Assembly: GCF_900454835.1 (NCBI RefSeq)
Contig: NZ_UGTM01000002.1
Coordinates: 1,054,001 to 1,118,000, forward strand
Direction of reading: 5' to 3'
DNA from: Prevotella denticola
Lineage (GTDB): Bacteria > Bacteroidota > Bacteroidia > Bacteroidales > Bacteroidaceae
DNA: 64,000 bases
Shown: positions 16,731-28,255 of the stretch, piece by piece
How the letters are laid out: the number at the start of each line of letters is the position of its first letter
Numbering within the stretch: the first letter of the stretch is position 1
The notes under the pieces: generated by a model
Told to the model about the DNA's origin: nothing
Seen by the model: the letters and a program-made list of their open reading frames with translations, nothing else
Database searches by the model: none
Made by a program: the position numbers and the translations under genes

Positions 16731-16800
16731 GCTCCATCAACACCTATCAAGGCCTATCAACGCCCATCAAGGCCTATCATCGCCTATCATCGCCTACAAC
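16731..16800. repeat. Seven 10-bp tandem units upstream of gcvPA
   Basis: GCTCCATCAA, CACCTATCAA, GGCCTATCAA, CGCCCATCAA, GGCCTATCAT, CGCCTATCAT and CGCCTACAAC follow each other without gaps, ending 24 nt before gcvPA. The core CCTATCAA resembles the decamers upstream of gcvH (CCTATAAA). Confidence 0.85.
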
Positions 16801-16824
16801 TAACCTAAACCATCTTTAAGTAAA

Positions 16825-18135
16825 ATGAACCATAAGTTTTTACCTCACACAAGCGAGGACATACTGCAGATGCTTGACCGCATCGGCATAAAGGATCTTG
16901 ACGGTCTCTATGCCGAAGTGCCTGAAAGCATCCGCTTCAAAGAAGAGTATGAACTTCCGGAAGCAATGAGCGAACTGGAAATACGTGCGTTCTTCGAGAA
17001 ACTCGGACGGAAGAACAACCTGCTGACCTGCTTTGCCGGAGGCGGCGTATATGACCACTACGCACCGAGCGTCATCCCCAGCTTACTGGGCCGGTCAGAG
17101 TTCCTCACCTCCTACACTCCCTACCAGGCAGAAATATCACAGGGAACACTTCATTATATCTTCGAGTTCCAGAGTATGATTGCAGAACTCACAGGCATGG
17201 ACATTGCCAATGCCTCGATGTACGAAGGGACAACTGCCACTGCGGAAGCCATGATGGTGGCTTTCCACAATGCCAAGAAAGCTGACACCGTACTGTATTC
17301 TGATACGCTTTCCGAAAACATCATCGGTGTACTTAAAACTTATGCACACTTCCACGGAGTAACACTCAAAGCTGTAAAGTCCGCTGAAGGCGTAACTTCG
17401 CATGAGGACCTGAAGAAACAGATGGAGAACGGGGGAGTAGCCGGCGTCATCGTCCAGCAGCCTAACCGATACGGTATCATCGAAGACTTCACAGGCTTTG
17501 CCGAAACCTGCCATGACAGAAAAGCACTGTTTATCGTCAATAGCGTCGCTTCCGACCTCGCTCTTCTGAAGACCCCGGGAGAATGGGGGGCAGACCTTGC
17601 CGTAGGCGACGTACAGAGCCTCGGACTGCCTATGGCATTCGGAGGTCCATACGCCGGCTATATGTGTTCGACCGAAAAGCTCATGCGCAAGCTCCCTGGA
17701 CGCATTGTCGGAAAAACGCATGACAACCGCGGACAGCGTGTGTTCGTTCTGACCCTACAGGCACGTGAGCAGCATATTCGCCGACAGAAAGCCACTTCCA
17801 ACATCTGTTCCAACCAGAGCCTGATGGCACTTTACGCAACTATCTACATGAGCATCATGGGCAAGGAAGGCGTGAAGGAAGCTGCCCAGACCAGTTACGA
17901 CGGTGCACATTACCTCTGTGAGCAGCTTGTCGGCACAGAAAAGGCAAGGCTCGTTTATGACAAACCGTTCTTCAATGAATTTCTCGTCCAGATAAAGAAT
18001 CGCAACGCTTTCTTCGACAAGGCCGTCAGAAACGGAATCCTCCCTGGCATCAAGATAGATGATGACAAACTTCTCTTGGCCGTTACGGAGAAACGCACGA
18101 AAGAAGAGATTGACACACTGGTAGGATTATTATAG
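16825..18135 (+). CDS. gcvPA: Glycine dehydrogenase (decarboxylating) subunit 1
   Basis: The 436-residue N-terminal-type subunit of split P protein starts NHKFLPHTSEDILQML and carries FAGGGVYDHYAPSVIPSL, YTPYQAEISQGTLHYIFEFQ and LEHIRRQKATSNICSNQ-type motifs (REQHIRRQKATSNICSNQSL near residue 312). With gcvPB it forms the PLP enzyme that decarboxylates glycine and loads the aminomethyl group onto lipoyl-GcvH. The subunit division matches the two-gene form rather than the single ~950-residue GcvP. gcvPB begins 31 nt later. Confidence 0.96.
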   Translation: MNHKFLPHTSEDILQMLDRIGIKDLDGLYAEVPESIRFKEEYELPEAMSELEIRAFFEKLGRKNNLLTCFAGGGVYDHYAPSVIPSLLGRSEFLTSYTPYQAEISQGTLHYIFEFQSMIAELTGMDIANASMYEGTTATAEAMMVAFHNAKKADTVLYSDTLSENIIGVLKTYAHFHGVTLKAVKSAEGVTSHEDLKKQMENGGVAGVIVQQPNRYGIIEDFTGFAETCHDRKALFIVNSVASDLALLKTPGEWGADLAVGDVQSLGLPMAFGGPYAGYMCSTEKLMRKLPGRIVGKTHDNRGQRVFVLTLQAREQHIRRQKATSNICSNQSLMALYATIYMSIMGKEGVKEAAQTSYDGAHYLCEQLVGTEKARLVYDKPFFNEFLVQIKNRNAFFDKAVRNGILPGIKIDDDKLLLAVTEKRTKEEIDTLVGLL

Positions 18136-18166
18136 CCAACCCACGTTTTTCTAAATCTAAACAACA

Positions 18167-19657
18167 ATGAACAATAAACTATATGGCAATCTGATATTTG
18201 AGCTGTCACATCCAGGAAGACGCGCCTACAGCCTTCCACAGAATCGTTTCGGACACCATCCCTTACCAGCCTTCTGCAGAAGAGCTAAAGATGCGGAACT
18301 GCCAGAGTGCGATGAGATGACAGTCGTCAGGCATTATACAAATCACAGTGAGAACAACTTCGGTGTTGACAATGGTTTCTACCCGCTCGGATCATGTACA
18401 ATGAAGTACAACCCTGTCATCAACGAGGAGATTTCATCGATGAAGGAATTTACAGACCTTCATCCATTGCAGCCTGCTGAGACTGTGCAGGGCGCATTGG
18501 AGGCAGAATACGGTATACAGCGCGCACTGGCCTCCATCACCGGCATGGCCGATGTCACACTCAACCCCTACGCCGGGGCACACGGAGAGCTGACAGGTCT
18601 GATGATCATCTCGTCCTACCACCAGCAGCGCAGCGACACCAAACGGACGAAGGTCATCGTGCCCGACTCTGCCCATGGAACCAATCCTGCCTCTGCCGCT
18701 GTATGCGGATTGGAGGTCGTAGAGGTGAAGAGCACTGCGGAAGGACTGGTGGATGTCAACGACCTCAAGCCACTTCTGGGCGATGATGTCGCCGGCATGA
18801 TGATGACCAACCCCAACACCCTTGGGCTCTTCGAGAAAGACATCCCGGAGATAGCCAGGCTCGTGCATGACTGTGGCGGGCTGATGTACTACGACGGTGC
18901 CAACCTCAATCCGCTTTTAGGTGCTGCACGTCCGGGAGACATGGGGTTTGACGTTATCCACCTCAACCTCCACAAGACTTTCTCAACACCGCATGGCGGT
19001 GGCGGTCCGGGATCAGGACCTGTCGGCGTGTGCGAGAAACTGATACCTTTCCTGCCCAAGCCTCATGTCATCAAGACGAAAGAGGGCTTTTCTGTCGAAG
19101 AATCCAAGTTGAGCGAAGAGTATTCCACTGCAAACAACCGGATAGGCGGCTATCTCGGCAACTTCCTCGTTATTATCCGTGCCTACACCTACATCCTTTC
19201 CCTCGGAAGAAACCACATCAAAGAAGTAGGGCCGCTTGCAACACTCAATGCCAACTACATCAAGGAGTGTCTGAAGGATGACTACGAACTTCCCGTCGAC
19301 ACACTTTGCAAGCATGAGTTCGTGTTTGACGGCCTGAAGGATAAGAGCACCGGGGTGACAACCATGGATGTTGCCAAGCGACTGCTTGACTATGGTTATC
19401 ATGCGCCGACGATTTACTTCCCATTGCTCTTCCATGAGGCGATGATGATCGAGCCGACTGAAAGTGAGAGCAAGGATACCATTGACGGCTTCATCAAGAC
19501 GATGCACATCATCGCCAAGGAGGCACGCGAGACACCAGAGCTTGTCAAGGAGGCCCCCCACAGCACACCTATCGGACGCGTGGACGATGTTCTTGCAGCC
19601 AAGCATCCGGTCCTCACCTACCGACAACTCGTCAACGACAAAGCAGAAGAGGGATAA
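18167..19657 (+). CDS. gcvPB: Glycine dehydrogenase (decarboxylating) subunit 2
   Basis: The 496-residue C-terminal-type subunit carries the pyridoxal-phosphate site: LNLHKTFSTPHGGGGPGSGP, with the Schiff-base lysine in HKTFS near residue 271. Other signatures are FYPLGSCTMKYNP, PYAGAHGELTGLMI, PDSAHGTNPASA and MMTNPNTLGLFE. Length and motifs are typical. It lies between gcvPA and lpd, with 62 nt before the lpd start. Confidence 0.97.
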   Translation: MNNKLYGNLIFELSHPGRRAYSLPQNRFGHHPLPAFCRRAKDAELPECDEMTVVRHYTNHSENNFGVDNGFYPLGSCTMKYNPVINEEISSMKEFTDLHPLQPAETVQGALEAEYGIQRALASITGMADVTLNPYAGAHGELTGLMIISSYHQQRSDTKRTKVIVPDSAHGTNPASAAVCGLEVVEVKSTAEGLVDVNDLKPLLGDDVAGMMMTNPNTLGLFEKDIPEIARLVHDCGGLMYYDGANLNPLLGAARPGDMGFDVIHLNLHKTFSTPHGGGGPGSGPVGVCEKLIPFLPKPHVIKTKEGFSVEESKLSEEYSTANNRIGGYLGNFLVIIRAYTYILSLGRNHIKEVGPLATLNANYIKECLKDDYELPVDTLCKHEFVFDGLKDKSTGVTTMDVAKRLLDYGYHAPTIYFPLLFHEAMMIEPTESESKDTIDGFIKTMHIIAKEARETPELVKEAPHSTPIGRVDDVLAAKHPVLTYRQLVNDKAEEG

Positions 19658-19719
19658 ATCCCTTGGGAACGTGAATATACCATACAATGAGAACCCAAAC
19701 TCTATTTCAAGAGGATAAT

Positions 19720-21084
19720 ATGGAGAAAACAGATCTATTGATAATCGGTTCGGGACCAGGTGGTTACCGAGCCGCTTCCTATGCTATACAGAATGGTTTG
19801 CAAGTAACCATCATCGAGAAGGCCCAGCCCGGAGGAACCTGTCTCAACGCAGGATGCATCCCTACCAAAAGCCTTGCCCATGATGCTGAGATGCGGCTTG
19901 CCGCTTCCGCCCTCTACGGAACAACTCCTCCACTCGACTTCCCCAAAGTCATGGAAAAGAAAGAAGAAATCATCAAACAGCTCAGGGAAGGTGTAAGTGC
20001 ATTGCTCAACCAGCCTGGCATCAATTTCATAAAGGGTGAGGCACATTTTGTCTCCGACCATGTCGTCGAGGTGAACGGAAAACGGATGGAGGCGGAAAAC
20101 ATCATCATTGCCACCGGTTCACGTTCAAAGATGCCTCCTTTCATGAAAGAAGAAGACATCCGGAATCAGCCGGAAGGGGAACAACATATCGTCACCTCCA
20201 CAGAACTGCTTTCCATCAAGGAAATTCCACAGCGGATCACAATCATAGGAGCAGGAGTCATCGGAATGGAATTTGCCTCCGCATTTGCCGCATTCGGAAG
20301 TGAAGTGACGGTCATCGAGTTCATGAAAGAATGCCTGCCCCCTGTCGACAGCGACATTGCCAAACGGCTGAGGAAAACACTGGAAAAGAGGGGCGTCACA
20401 TTCTATATGCAGAGTGCCGTCAGACAGATCATCACTTCCTCTGGGAATGAGCAGAATGCCACGACGGTCGTCTTCGACAGGAAAGGCAAGGAACAGACCG
20501 TGGAGACCGACCTTGTACTCATTGCCACCGGACGGCAACCCAATGTAGAGAACATCGGCCTGGAGTCAGCAGGCATCGAATTCAACCCCAGAGGTATCAC
20601 GGTTGACGACAACATGGAAACAAATGTGAAAGGCGTCTACGCCATCGGCGATGTCAATGCACGCCAGATGCTGGCACATGCTGCGACTTTCCAGGGCTTC
20701 CGTGCTGTCAACCACATTCTCGGCAGGAAAGACTTCATCCGGTTTGACATCATGCCAGCCGCTATCTTCACCTACCCTGAAGCCGCCTGTGTGGGCAGGA
20801 CGGAAGACCAGTGCAAAGCCCAGGACATCAAGTACGCTACCCGGAAAGGATTCTACCGTTCAAACGGGAAAGCATTGAGCATGGAAGAGACGGAAGGGAT
20901 GATAAAGATTCTCGTGGGCGAGAACGGAATCATTCTGGGCGGTCACGCATACGGAGCACATGCCGCCGACCTCATCCAGGAACTGTCTGCACTGATGAAC
21001 CGTGATGCCCGGCTGGAAGAGATACGCGACATCATCCATATTCATCCTACACTGGGCGAGATCTTGCAGGACGCACTCATCTGA
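19720..21084 (+). CDS. lpdA: Dihydrolipoyl dehydrogenase (L protein)
   Basis: The ATG at 19720 (MEKTDLLIIGSGPGG) gives 454 residues; the open frame begins 33 nt earlier, but the FAD Rossmann strand starts at this Met. Signatures: GSGPGGYRAAS for FAD, redox-active CLNAGC in GGTCLNAGCIPTKSL, GAGVIGMEFASAFAAFG for NAD, YAIGDVNARQMLAH, and the active-site His in HIHPTLGE. It reoxidises dihydrolipoyl-GcvH with NAD+. As the last gene of the gcv cluster it is probably dedicated to glycine cleavage, although L protein can also serve 2-oxo-acid dehydrogenases. Confidence 0.96.
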   Translation: MEKTDLLIIGSGPGGYRAASYAIQNGLQVTIIEKAQPGGTCLNAGCIPTKSLAHDAEMRLAASALYGTTPPLDFPKVMEKKEEIIKQLREGVSALLNQPGINFIKGEAHFVSDHVVEVNGKRMEAENIIIATGSRSKMPPFMKEEDIRNQPEGEQHIVTSTELLSIKEIPQRITIIGAGVIGMEFASAFAAFGSEVTVIEFMKECLPPVDSDIAKRLRKTLEKRGVTFYMQSAVRQIITSSGNEQNATTVVFDRKGKEQTVETDLVLIATGRQPNVENIGLESAGIEFNPRGITVDDNMETNVKGVYAIGDVNARQMLAHAATFQGFRAVNHILGRKDFIRFDIMPAAIFTYPEAACVGRTEDQCKAQDIKYATRKGFYRSNGKALSMEETEGMIKILVGENGIILGGHAYGAHAADLIQELSALMNRDARLEEIRDIIHIHPTLGEILQDALI

Positions 21085-21247
21085 GGCTGAAGTCCCTGTC
21101 CCGACAGACAGGGCACAGCCTGAAAAAAGACTGCCGGCAGGAAGACCGATGTGCCTGGCTGGGCAAATGACATTACAGAATCTTCATCCTCCCGGTGCAG
21201 AAACACAAAGACACCCCTCCTGACACACAACATTTAATCATAAAATG

Positions 21248-21279
21248 TTTGGAAGATAAAAATCTTTATACTAACTTTG
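21248..21279 (+). promoter_or_regulatory. Strong consensus promoter with no gene directly behind it
   Basis: TTTG (21248-21251), a 20-nt spacer and TAACTTTG (21272-21279) match the consensus well. The next convincing gene starts about 600 nt away at 21886, beyond a terminator-like hairpin, so this promoter may drive a short RNA or small gene. Confidence 0.6.
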
Positions 21280-21285
21280 CACACA

Positions 21286-21551
21286 GAAAGGATACAGATT
21301 CAGTCGTATCGATTCGATCGGGATAGTCATCAAATAAATTAGAAAACCCGAGATGACTTCTTCTGTCAATGGCGGGCCACATAAACCGCTTTCTGCGACT
21401 AAGCCGCAAGGCCAGTGGATTACAACGACGAGGAGCTCTCTTATCATTGATACTCGGACTTTTCATCACATCGTCGGTACGACTTTTCTATTCCCCCTTC
21501 CGAAAAGAAAGCGGGATTGAGGTGGGGTTCCCAAAGGAGCTCCACCTTTTT
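21286..21551 (+). ncRNA. Candidate small transcript between promoter and terminator
   Basis: A consensus promoter (21248-21279) and a terminator-like hairpin (21520-21551) bound about 265 nt. Internal pairing is possible, such as AGTCATC with GATGACT around 21326-21360. One small open frame (21369-21608, 79 codons) crosses the terminator and has no clear ribosome-binding site. I cannot match it to 6S RNA, tmRNA, RNase P or SRP RNA by eye. It could instead be the leader of ribE. Confidence 0.3.
21520..21551 (+). terminator. Terminator-like hairpin upstream of ribE
   Basis: AGGTGG (21520-21525) pairs with CCACCT (21542-21547); the stem can extend inward with two G-T wobbles. A run of T residues follows. 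It would end a transcript from the promoter at 21248-21279. Confidence 0.5.
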
Positions 21552-21560
21552 CAGACATAT

Positions 21561-21670
21561 CTGATGAGGATTCTTGCACTTCCTGATGAGAGCCCGCAGC
21601 ATCTCTGATGAAAGTCCTGGAAAGTCCCAGATGAGACCCTTACCACCTCAGAAGAGATACAGGAAAATCC
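21561..21670. repeat. Five-unit degenerate 22-bp tandem array before ribE
   Basis: Units of 22, 22, 23, 21 and 22 bp begin CTGATGAGGA (21561), CTGATGAGAG (21583), CTGATGAAAG (21605), CAGATGAGAC (21628) and CAGAAGAGAT (21649). Only the first eight bases are well conserved; the remainder keeps spacing but not sequence. Confidence 0.7.
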
Positions 21671-21885
21671 GGAAATGAAGAATGGGAAACCACATAGGAA
21701 CCTGTGAAGCCGACAGGAGGGTCCGCATTACAGAACAGCATCTTCCCTATAATTTCTCAATACAAAGTAAAAACAATCATCCCAGCAGGGGTATTCTTAC
21801 AAAGCTGAAGTCAAAAAAGACTTTGAAACTGGACTCGGCAGACAGGACTCCTGAAAAAAGGATAGAAAAAAGAAAGGAAACAACA

Positions 21886-22503
21886 ATGTTCTCAGGAATC
21901 GTAGAAGAAATGGCAATCCTTACCGGGATAGAGCAGGAACAGAAAAATATCCACTTCACGTTACGCTGCTCATTCACCGATGAACTGAAAATCGACCAAA
22001 GTATTGCCCATAACGGTGTCTGCCTCACCGTCGTACGCATCAAGGACGACACCTATACGGTGACTGCCATGAAAGAAACCCTCAAACGGTCCAACCTCGG
22101 GCTGCTTCAGGTAGGAGACCGCGTGAACATCGAACGGTCGATGCTCATGAACGGCAGGCTGGACGGCCACATCGTACAAGGACACGTGGACCAGACTGCA
22201 AAATGCATCAACATGGAAGATGCAGACGGAAGCACCTATTTCACTTTCGAATACCCTTACAACCGTGAAATGATGCAACGCGGATACTTCACTGTTGATA
22301 AGGGTTCCGTCACTGTCAACGGGATCTCTCTCACCGTCTGTGAACCGACTGCCAACAGTTTCAAGGTAGCCATCATTCCCTATACAAGAACGAACACGAA
22401 CTTTGCGTATATCACCATCGGGACGGTCGTCAACCTTGAGTTCGACATCCTTGGGAAATATATCGCACGACTGAACAGCCTGTCGACACAGGCGCAGGGA
22501 TAG
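21886..22503 (+). CDS. ribE: Riboflavin synthase alpha subunit
   Basis: The ATG at 21886 follows AGAAAGGAAACAACA and gives 205 residues starting MFSGIVEE, the invariant start of the family; a longer upstream frame is not used. Two lumazine-binding repeats are present (HNGVCLTVVRIKDDTYTV and VNGISLTVCEPTANSF), with GHIVQGHVDQTA between. It dismutates two 6,7-dimethyl-8-ribityllumazine molecules to riboflavin. No other rib gene is adjacent. The usual FMN-riboswitch sequence blocks are not visible upstream. Confidence 0.95.
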   Translation: MFSGIVEEMAILTGIEQEQKNIHFTLRCSFTDELKIDQSIAHNGVCLTVVRIKDDTYTVTAMKETLKRSNLGLLQVGDRVNIERSMLMNGRLDGHIVQGHVDQTAKCINMEDADGSTYFTFEYPYNREMMQRGYFTVDKGSVTVNGISLTVCEPTANSFKVAIIPYTRTNTNFAYITIGTVVNLEFDILGKYIARLNSLSTQAQG

Positions 22504-22576
22504 AAGACCGCTCCCAGACTGACCGTTCATCATCTGCCCCTACAGTTCCACATATCTCTTTGCGGATATGCACGAG

Positions 22577-22636
22577 AAAGACACCGGCTTCTGCACGTCG
22601 CCCCGACAGGGACTGTACAGAAGCCGGTGTCTTTTT
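22577..22636. terminator. Bidirectional terminator between ribE and the LytTR gene
   Basis: AAAGACACCGGCTTCTG (22577-22593) and CAGAAGCCGGTGTCTTT (22618-22634) pair perfectly over 17 bp, with T residues on the plus side and A residues before the left arm. It serves ribE on plus and the convergent response regulator on minus. Confidence 0.9.
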
Positions 22637-22664
22637 CGTGTCATGCCGGTATGGACTGGAACAC

Positions 22665-23375
22665 TTACAACGTATGCCCGTCAAGATAATCCTGGATGGT
22701 CGTCTTGTAGCTGTCCGATATAGGCAGAATGGCGTTGCCGATGACAACCCGGAAGCGGTCGATTCCTTCTATCTTCCTCATGTGTACGATATAGGAACGG
22801 TGAATACGCATGAACTCCGGTTTGGGGAGCGACTCCTCAATTTTCTTCATGTTCATCAGGCTCATGACCGGATCGCGGCCGTCTGTAAGATAAATCTTGA
22901 CATAGTCCTTCAGACCTTCAATATAAAGGATGTCATCGAACATGATTTTAACCAGTTTATACTCACTTTTGACAAAGATAAAGCGGTCGTCCGAGGCATT
23001 CTCCGACTGGCGGACACTCCTGAACCATTCCAATGCCCTGTTGGCACCTGCCAGAAAATCATCATAGCTGACTGGCTTCATGAGATAATCAACGGCATTG
23101 GCTTTGTAACCATCGACGGCATACTGACTGAAGGCGGTTGTAAAGATGATCTTCGTCTCCTTGGGAAGAATCTTGGCAAACTCGAGTCCGCTGAGTTCAG
23201 GCATCTGAATATCCAAGAAAATGAGATCAACCCTGTTCTCTCGGATAACTTTAATCCCCTCTACCGCACTGTTGAAGACACCGATCAGATTCAGGAAGAG
23301 TGTCTTCCTGGCATAGCTTGCAAGCAGTTCGGCAGCCAGAGGTTCATCGTCAATGATTATGCAGTTTAGTGTCAT
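22665..23375 (-). CDS. LytTR-family response regulator
   Basis: The 236-residue protein has an N-terminal receiver (about 1-120) with the phospho-acceptor Asp in LIFLDIQMPELSG, acidic residues in IIDDEPLA and Lys in LMKPVSYDDF. A C-terminal LytTR DNA-binding domain follows (about 135-230; FIFVKSEYKLVKI, LYIEGLKDYVKIYL, FMRIHRSYIVH). It is paired with the histidine kinase whose frame overlaps its start by 26 nt. Targets are not evident; the neighbouring genes do not point to one pathway. Confidence 0.93.
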   Translation of the reverse strand: MTLNCIIIDDEPLAAELLASYARKTLFLNLIGVFNSAVEGIKVIRENRVDLIFLDIQMPELSGLEFAKILPKETKIIFTTAFSQYAVDGYKANAVDYLMKPVSYDDFLAGANRALEWFRSVRQSENASDDRFIFVKSEYKLVKIMFDDILYIEGLKDYVKIYLTDGRDPVMSLMNMKKIEESLPKPEFMRIHRSYIVHMRKIEGIDRFRVVIGNAILPISDSYKTTIQDYLDGHTL

Positions 23376-24423
23376 AGATGATTATTTTGGATGAATAGAT
23401 ATTTCGTTTACTGTCAATTTCTTTTTCCCACTTGTACTTGCCGGGATAGGCAAGTTCAAGTCTCCTCTCCACCTGCTTGAGTCCGATTCCGTGTCTGTTT
23501 CTTTCCGCTTCTCCCCTGGGGTAGTTGCTGTTCTGGATAGAGAAGACAACACGTTTGCTGTCAGCCTCCAGACTGATATGGATGAAGTTCCTGTGCCCGG
23601 TACTTATTCCATGCTTGAAGGCATTTTCCAGCAACGAGATGAATATCATCGGCGCGACGAGTATCCGACAGGAGTCCGGGATATTGCATTCACGCGTTAT
23701 CTCGACATTGTCAGGTATGCGGATCATCATCAGTTCAACATAGTTCTGCAGGAACTCCGCTTCCTCCTTCAGATTCACATAGGGCTGCTGGTAGTCGTAG
23801 AGGATATGGCGGAGCATCTTCGACAGGTCGATGATTGCTTTCTGCGCCTTCTCGGTATCGAACGCCGTAAGCGCATAGATATTATTCATGGTGTTGAGGA
23901 GGAAATGCGGATTCACCTGCTGACGGAGATTTATCAGTTCCGCCTTCGTCATAGCCGTCTCCGCCGCTCGTTTTTCTTCTTCAGCCTTCGACAGCCGCTG
24001 TGCCATCAGAACCGAAGTCGCCACGCCGGCACAGACACTAAGATTGAAGAAGTTGCGGAGGATGAAAGCCACGTGGGGACTGATTTCCTTCCCTGCTGAC
24101 AGCATCTGGTAAGGAAAAGTCATGATGTACTGTTCACTTCCTGTGTAGCAGAGCCATTCATACTGTGCGATGGACAGGACCAGAATGAGAAGCGTGTTGA
24201 GTGTCCAGAACTCCTTTTTGTGCCCTTTCAGCAACAGGGGTGAGAGCACGAAATAATTGAGATAGCCCACTATTACCATGGACAGCGGGACAATATACGG
24301 CAAAACACCATTCTGCAATAAGGAAACGCCATGAGGGGCATACATCATCGGAACAAGGAAGAGCGGGAGCCAGATGATTATCTGGTTCCATAAATTCCTG
24401 GATGTATAAATCTGTTTTCTCAT
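23350..24423 (-). CDS. LytS-like sensor histidine kinase
   Basis: The 357-residue protein has four membrane helices in residues about 15-140, then a coiled segment (RLSKAEEEKRAAETAM) and a His_kinase domain with the phospho-accepting His in QVNPHFLLNTMNNIYAL. The ATPase part shows PMIFISLLENAFKHGIS (N box) and NRHGIGLKQVERRLELAYPG (G box). It lacks PAS or large extracellular sensor domains, so the signal is probably membrane-related. It overlaps the response regulator by 26 nt. On minus, TACCTTTG (plus 24465-24472) is a candidate -7 box. Confidence 0.92.
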   Translation of the reverse strand: MRKQIYTSRNLWNQIIIWLPLFLVPMMYAPHGVSLLQNGVLPYIVPLSMVIVGYLNYFVLSPLLLKGHKKEFWTLNTLLILVLSIAQYEWLCYTGSEQYIMTFPYQMLSAGKEISPHVAFILRNFFNLSVCAGVATSVLMAQRLSKAEEEKRAAETAMTKAELINLRQQVNPHFLLNTMNNIYALTAFDTEKAQKAIIDLSKMLRHILYDYQQPYVNLKEEAEFLQNYVELMMIRIPDNVEITRECNIPDSCRILVAPMIFISLLENAFKHGISTGHRNFIHISLEADSKRVVFSIQNSNYPRGEAERNRHGIGLKQVERRLELAYPGKYKWEKEIDSKRNIYSSKIIIYDTKLHNH

Positions 24424-24942
24424 TTACCGTTCCTGTCTGCGTATGTCCGATACAAATCTGCAAACAAAGGTAATAAAAGTTTCTGTAAAATAAAATGTAT
24501 TCTCAAAATATGTGAGTTTTTTTTTACATTTACCCATATCAAATTATATACAAAAACAATACTGTTAACTTATTTTTCACATTACACAGGCTTGACGAAG
24601 CAGCAGAAATCCGCCTGCAGCCCATCCGAATCCAATCCACTGAAACGAGCCAAGTACCTACCTTCAGACTGCTCCGTACGACAGCCTCATCCAGCTGTCT
24701 GCAACAGGCAGAATGGACTTTGGGTAACGGGAAGAAAGTATTTTACATTTATCATCCTGCCAACGCCTTTTTCCACCGATATTGTATGATCGGTAAGGAG
24801 AAACTACGTACAAGCCTCCCATGCATAGAACAGAAATCAAGAAAGTCTGCTAAAGCCGATTCAGGCTACAACCAATAGTTTTCCCTGCCGGTTGAGAACA
24901 AGTCAGGAAAAGCACCGGGAATCGGTCACCAGGCTTCATTGG
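24424..24942. other. Large intergenic region, no gene seen
   Basis: About 520 bp lie between the histidine kinase start and the repeat array at 24943. The first 150 bp are AT-rich; the rest is GC-richer, with no coding pattern I trust. A 65-codon plus frame at 24592-24789 has no recognisable features. Confidence 0.4.
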
Positions 24943-25006
24943 ACCGGCACAGCAGGCACTGGAGACCGAAACAGCAGACCCGGAGACGACACAGGAAACA
25001 GGAGTG
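24943..25006. repeat. Three-unit 22-bp-period array
   Basis: The units at 24943-24964 (ACCGGCACAGCAGGCACTGG), 24965-24985 (ACCGAAACAGCAGACCCGGAG) and 24986-25007 (ACGACACAGGAAACAGGAG) share ACCG..ACAGCAG...GGAG. The period matches that of the arrays at 10.5, 21.6, 29.4 and 56.9 kb, but the sequence is different. Confidence 0.55.
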
Positions 25007-25053
25007 CCAAGCATCGAGGACGCTTTCAGAAACACACGGGATAAAATGAAGAG

Positions 25054-25104
25054 GCCCTGCCCTTCTGTCTTCCAGGTCTGGAGACAGAGAGGGACAGGGC
25101 TTTT
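25054..25104. terminator. Long hairpin downstream of the beta-galactosidase gene
   Basis: GCCCTG-CCCTTCTGTCT (from 25054) pairs with AGACAGAGAGGGA-CAGGGC (to 25100), with small mismatches and CCA/TGG at the loop, followed by TTTT on plus. It lies 21 nt after the minus-strand stop at 25125 and probably ends that transcript. Confidence 0.75.
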
Positions 25105-25124
25105 AGCGTCCTGCTGTCCGCCGC

Positions 25125-28217
<3,093 letters not shown>

Positions 28218-28255
28218 TTAGTTGGAAGCGGCATGAGGCCGTCCCCTCCCGACCG

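Noticed and set aside
21280..21885. FMN riboswitch upstream of ribE
   Set aside because: The conserved sequence blocks of the FMN element were not found by eye in this leader.
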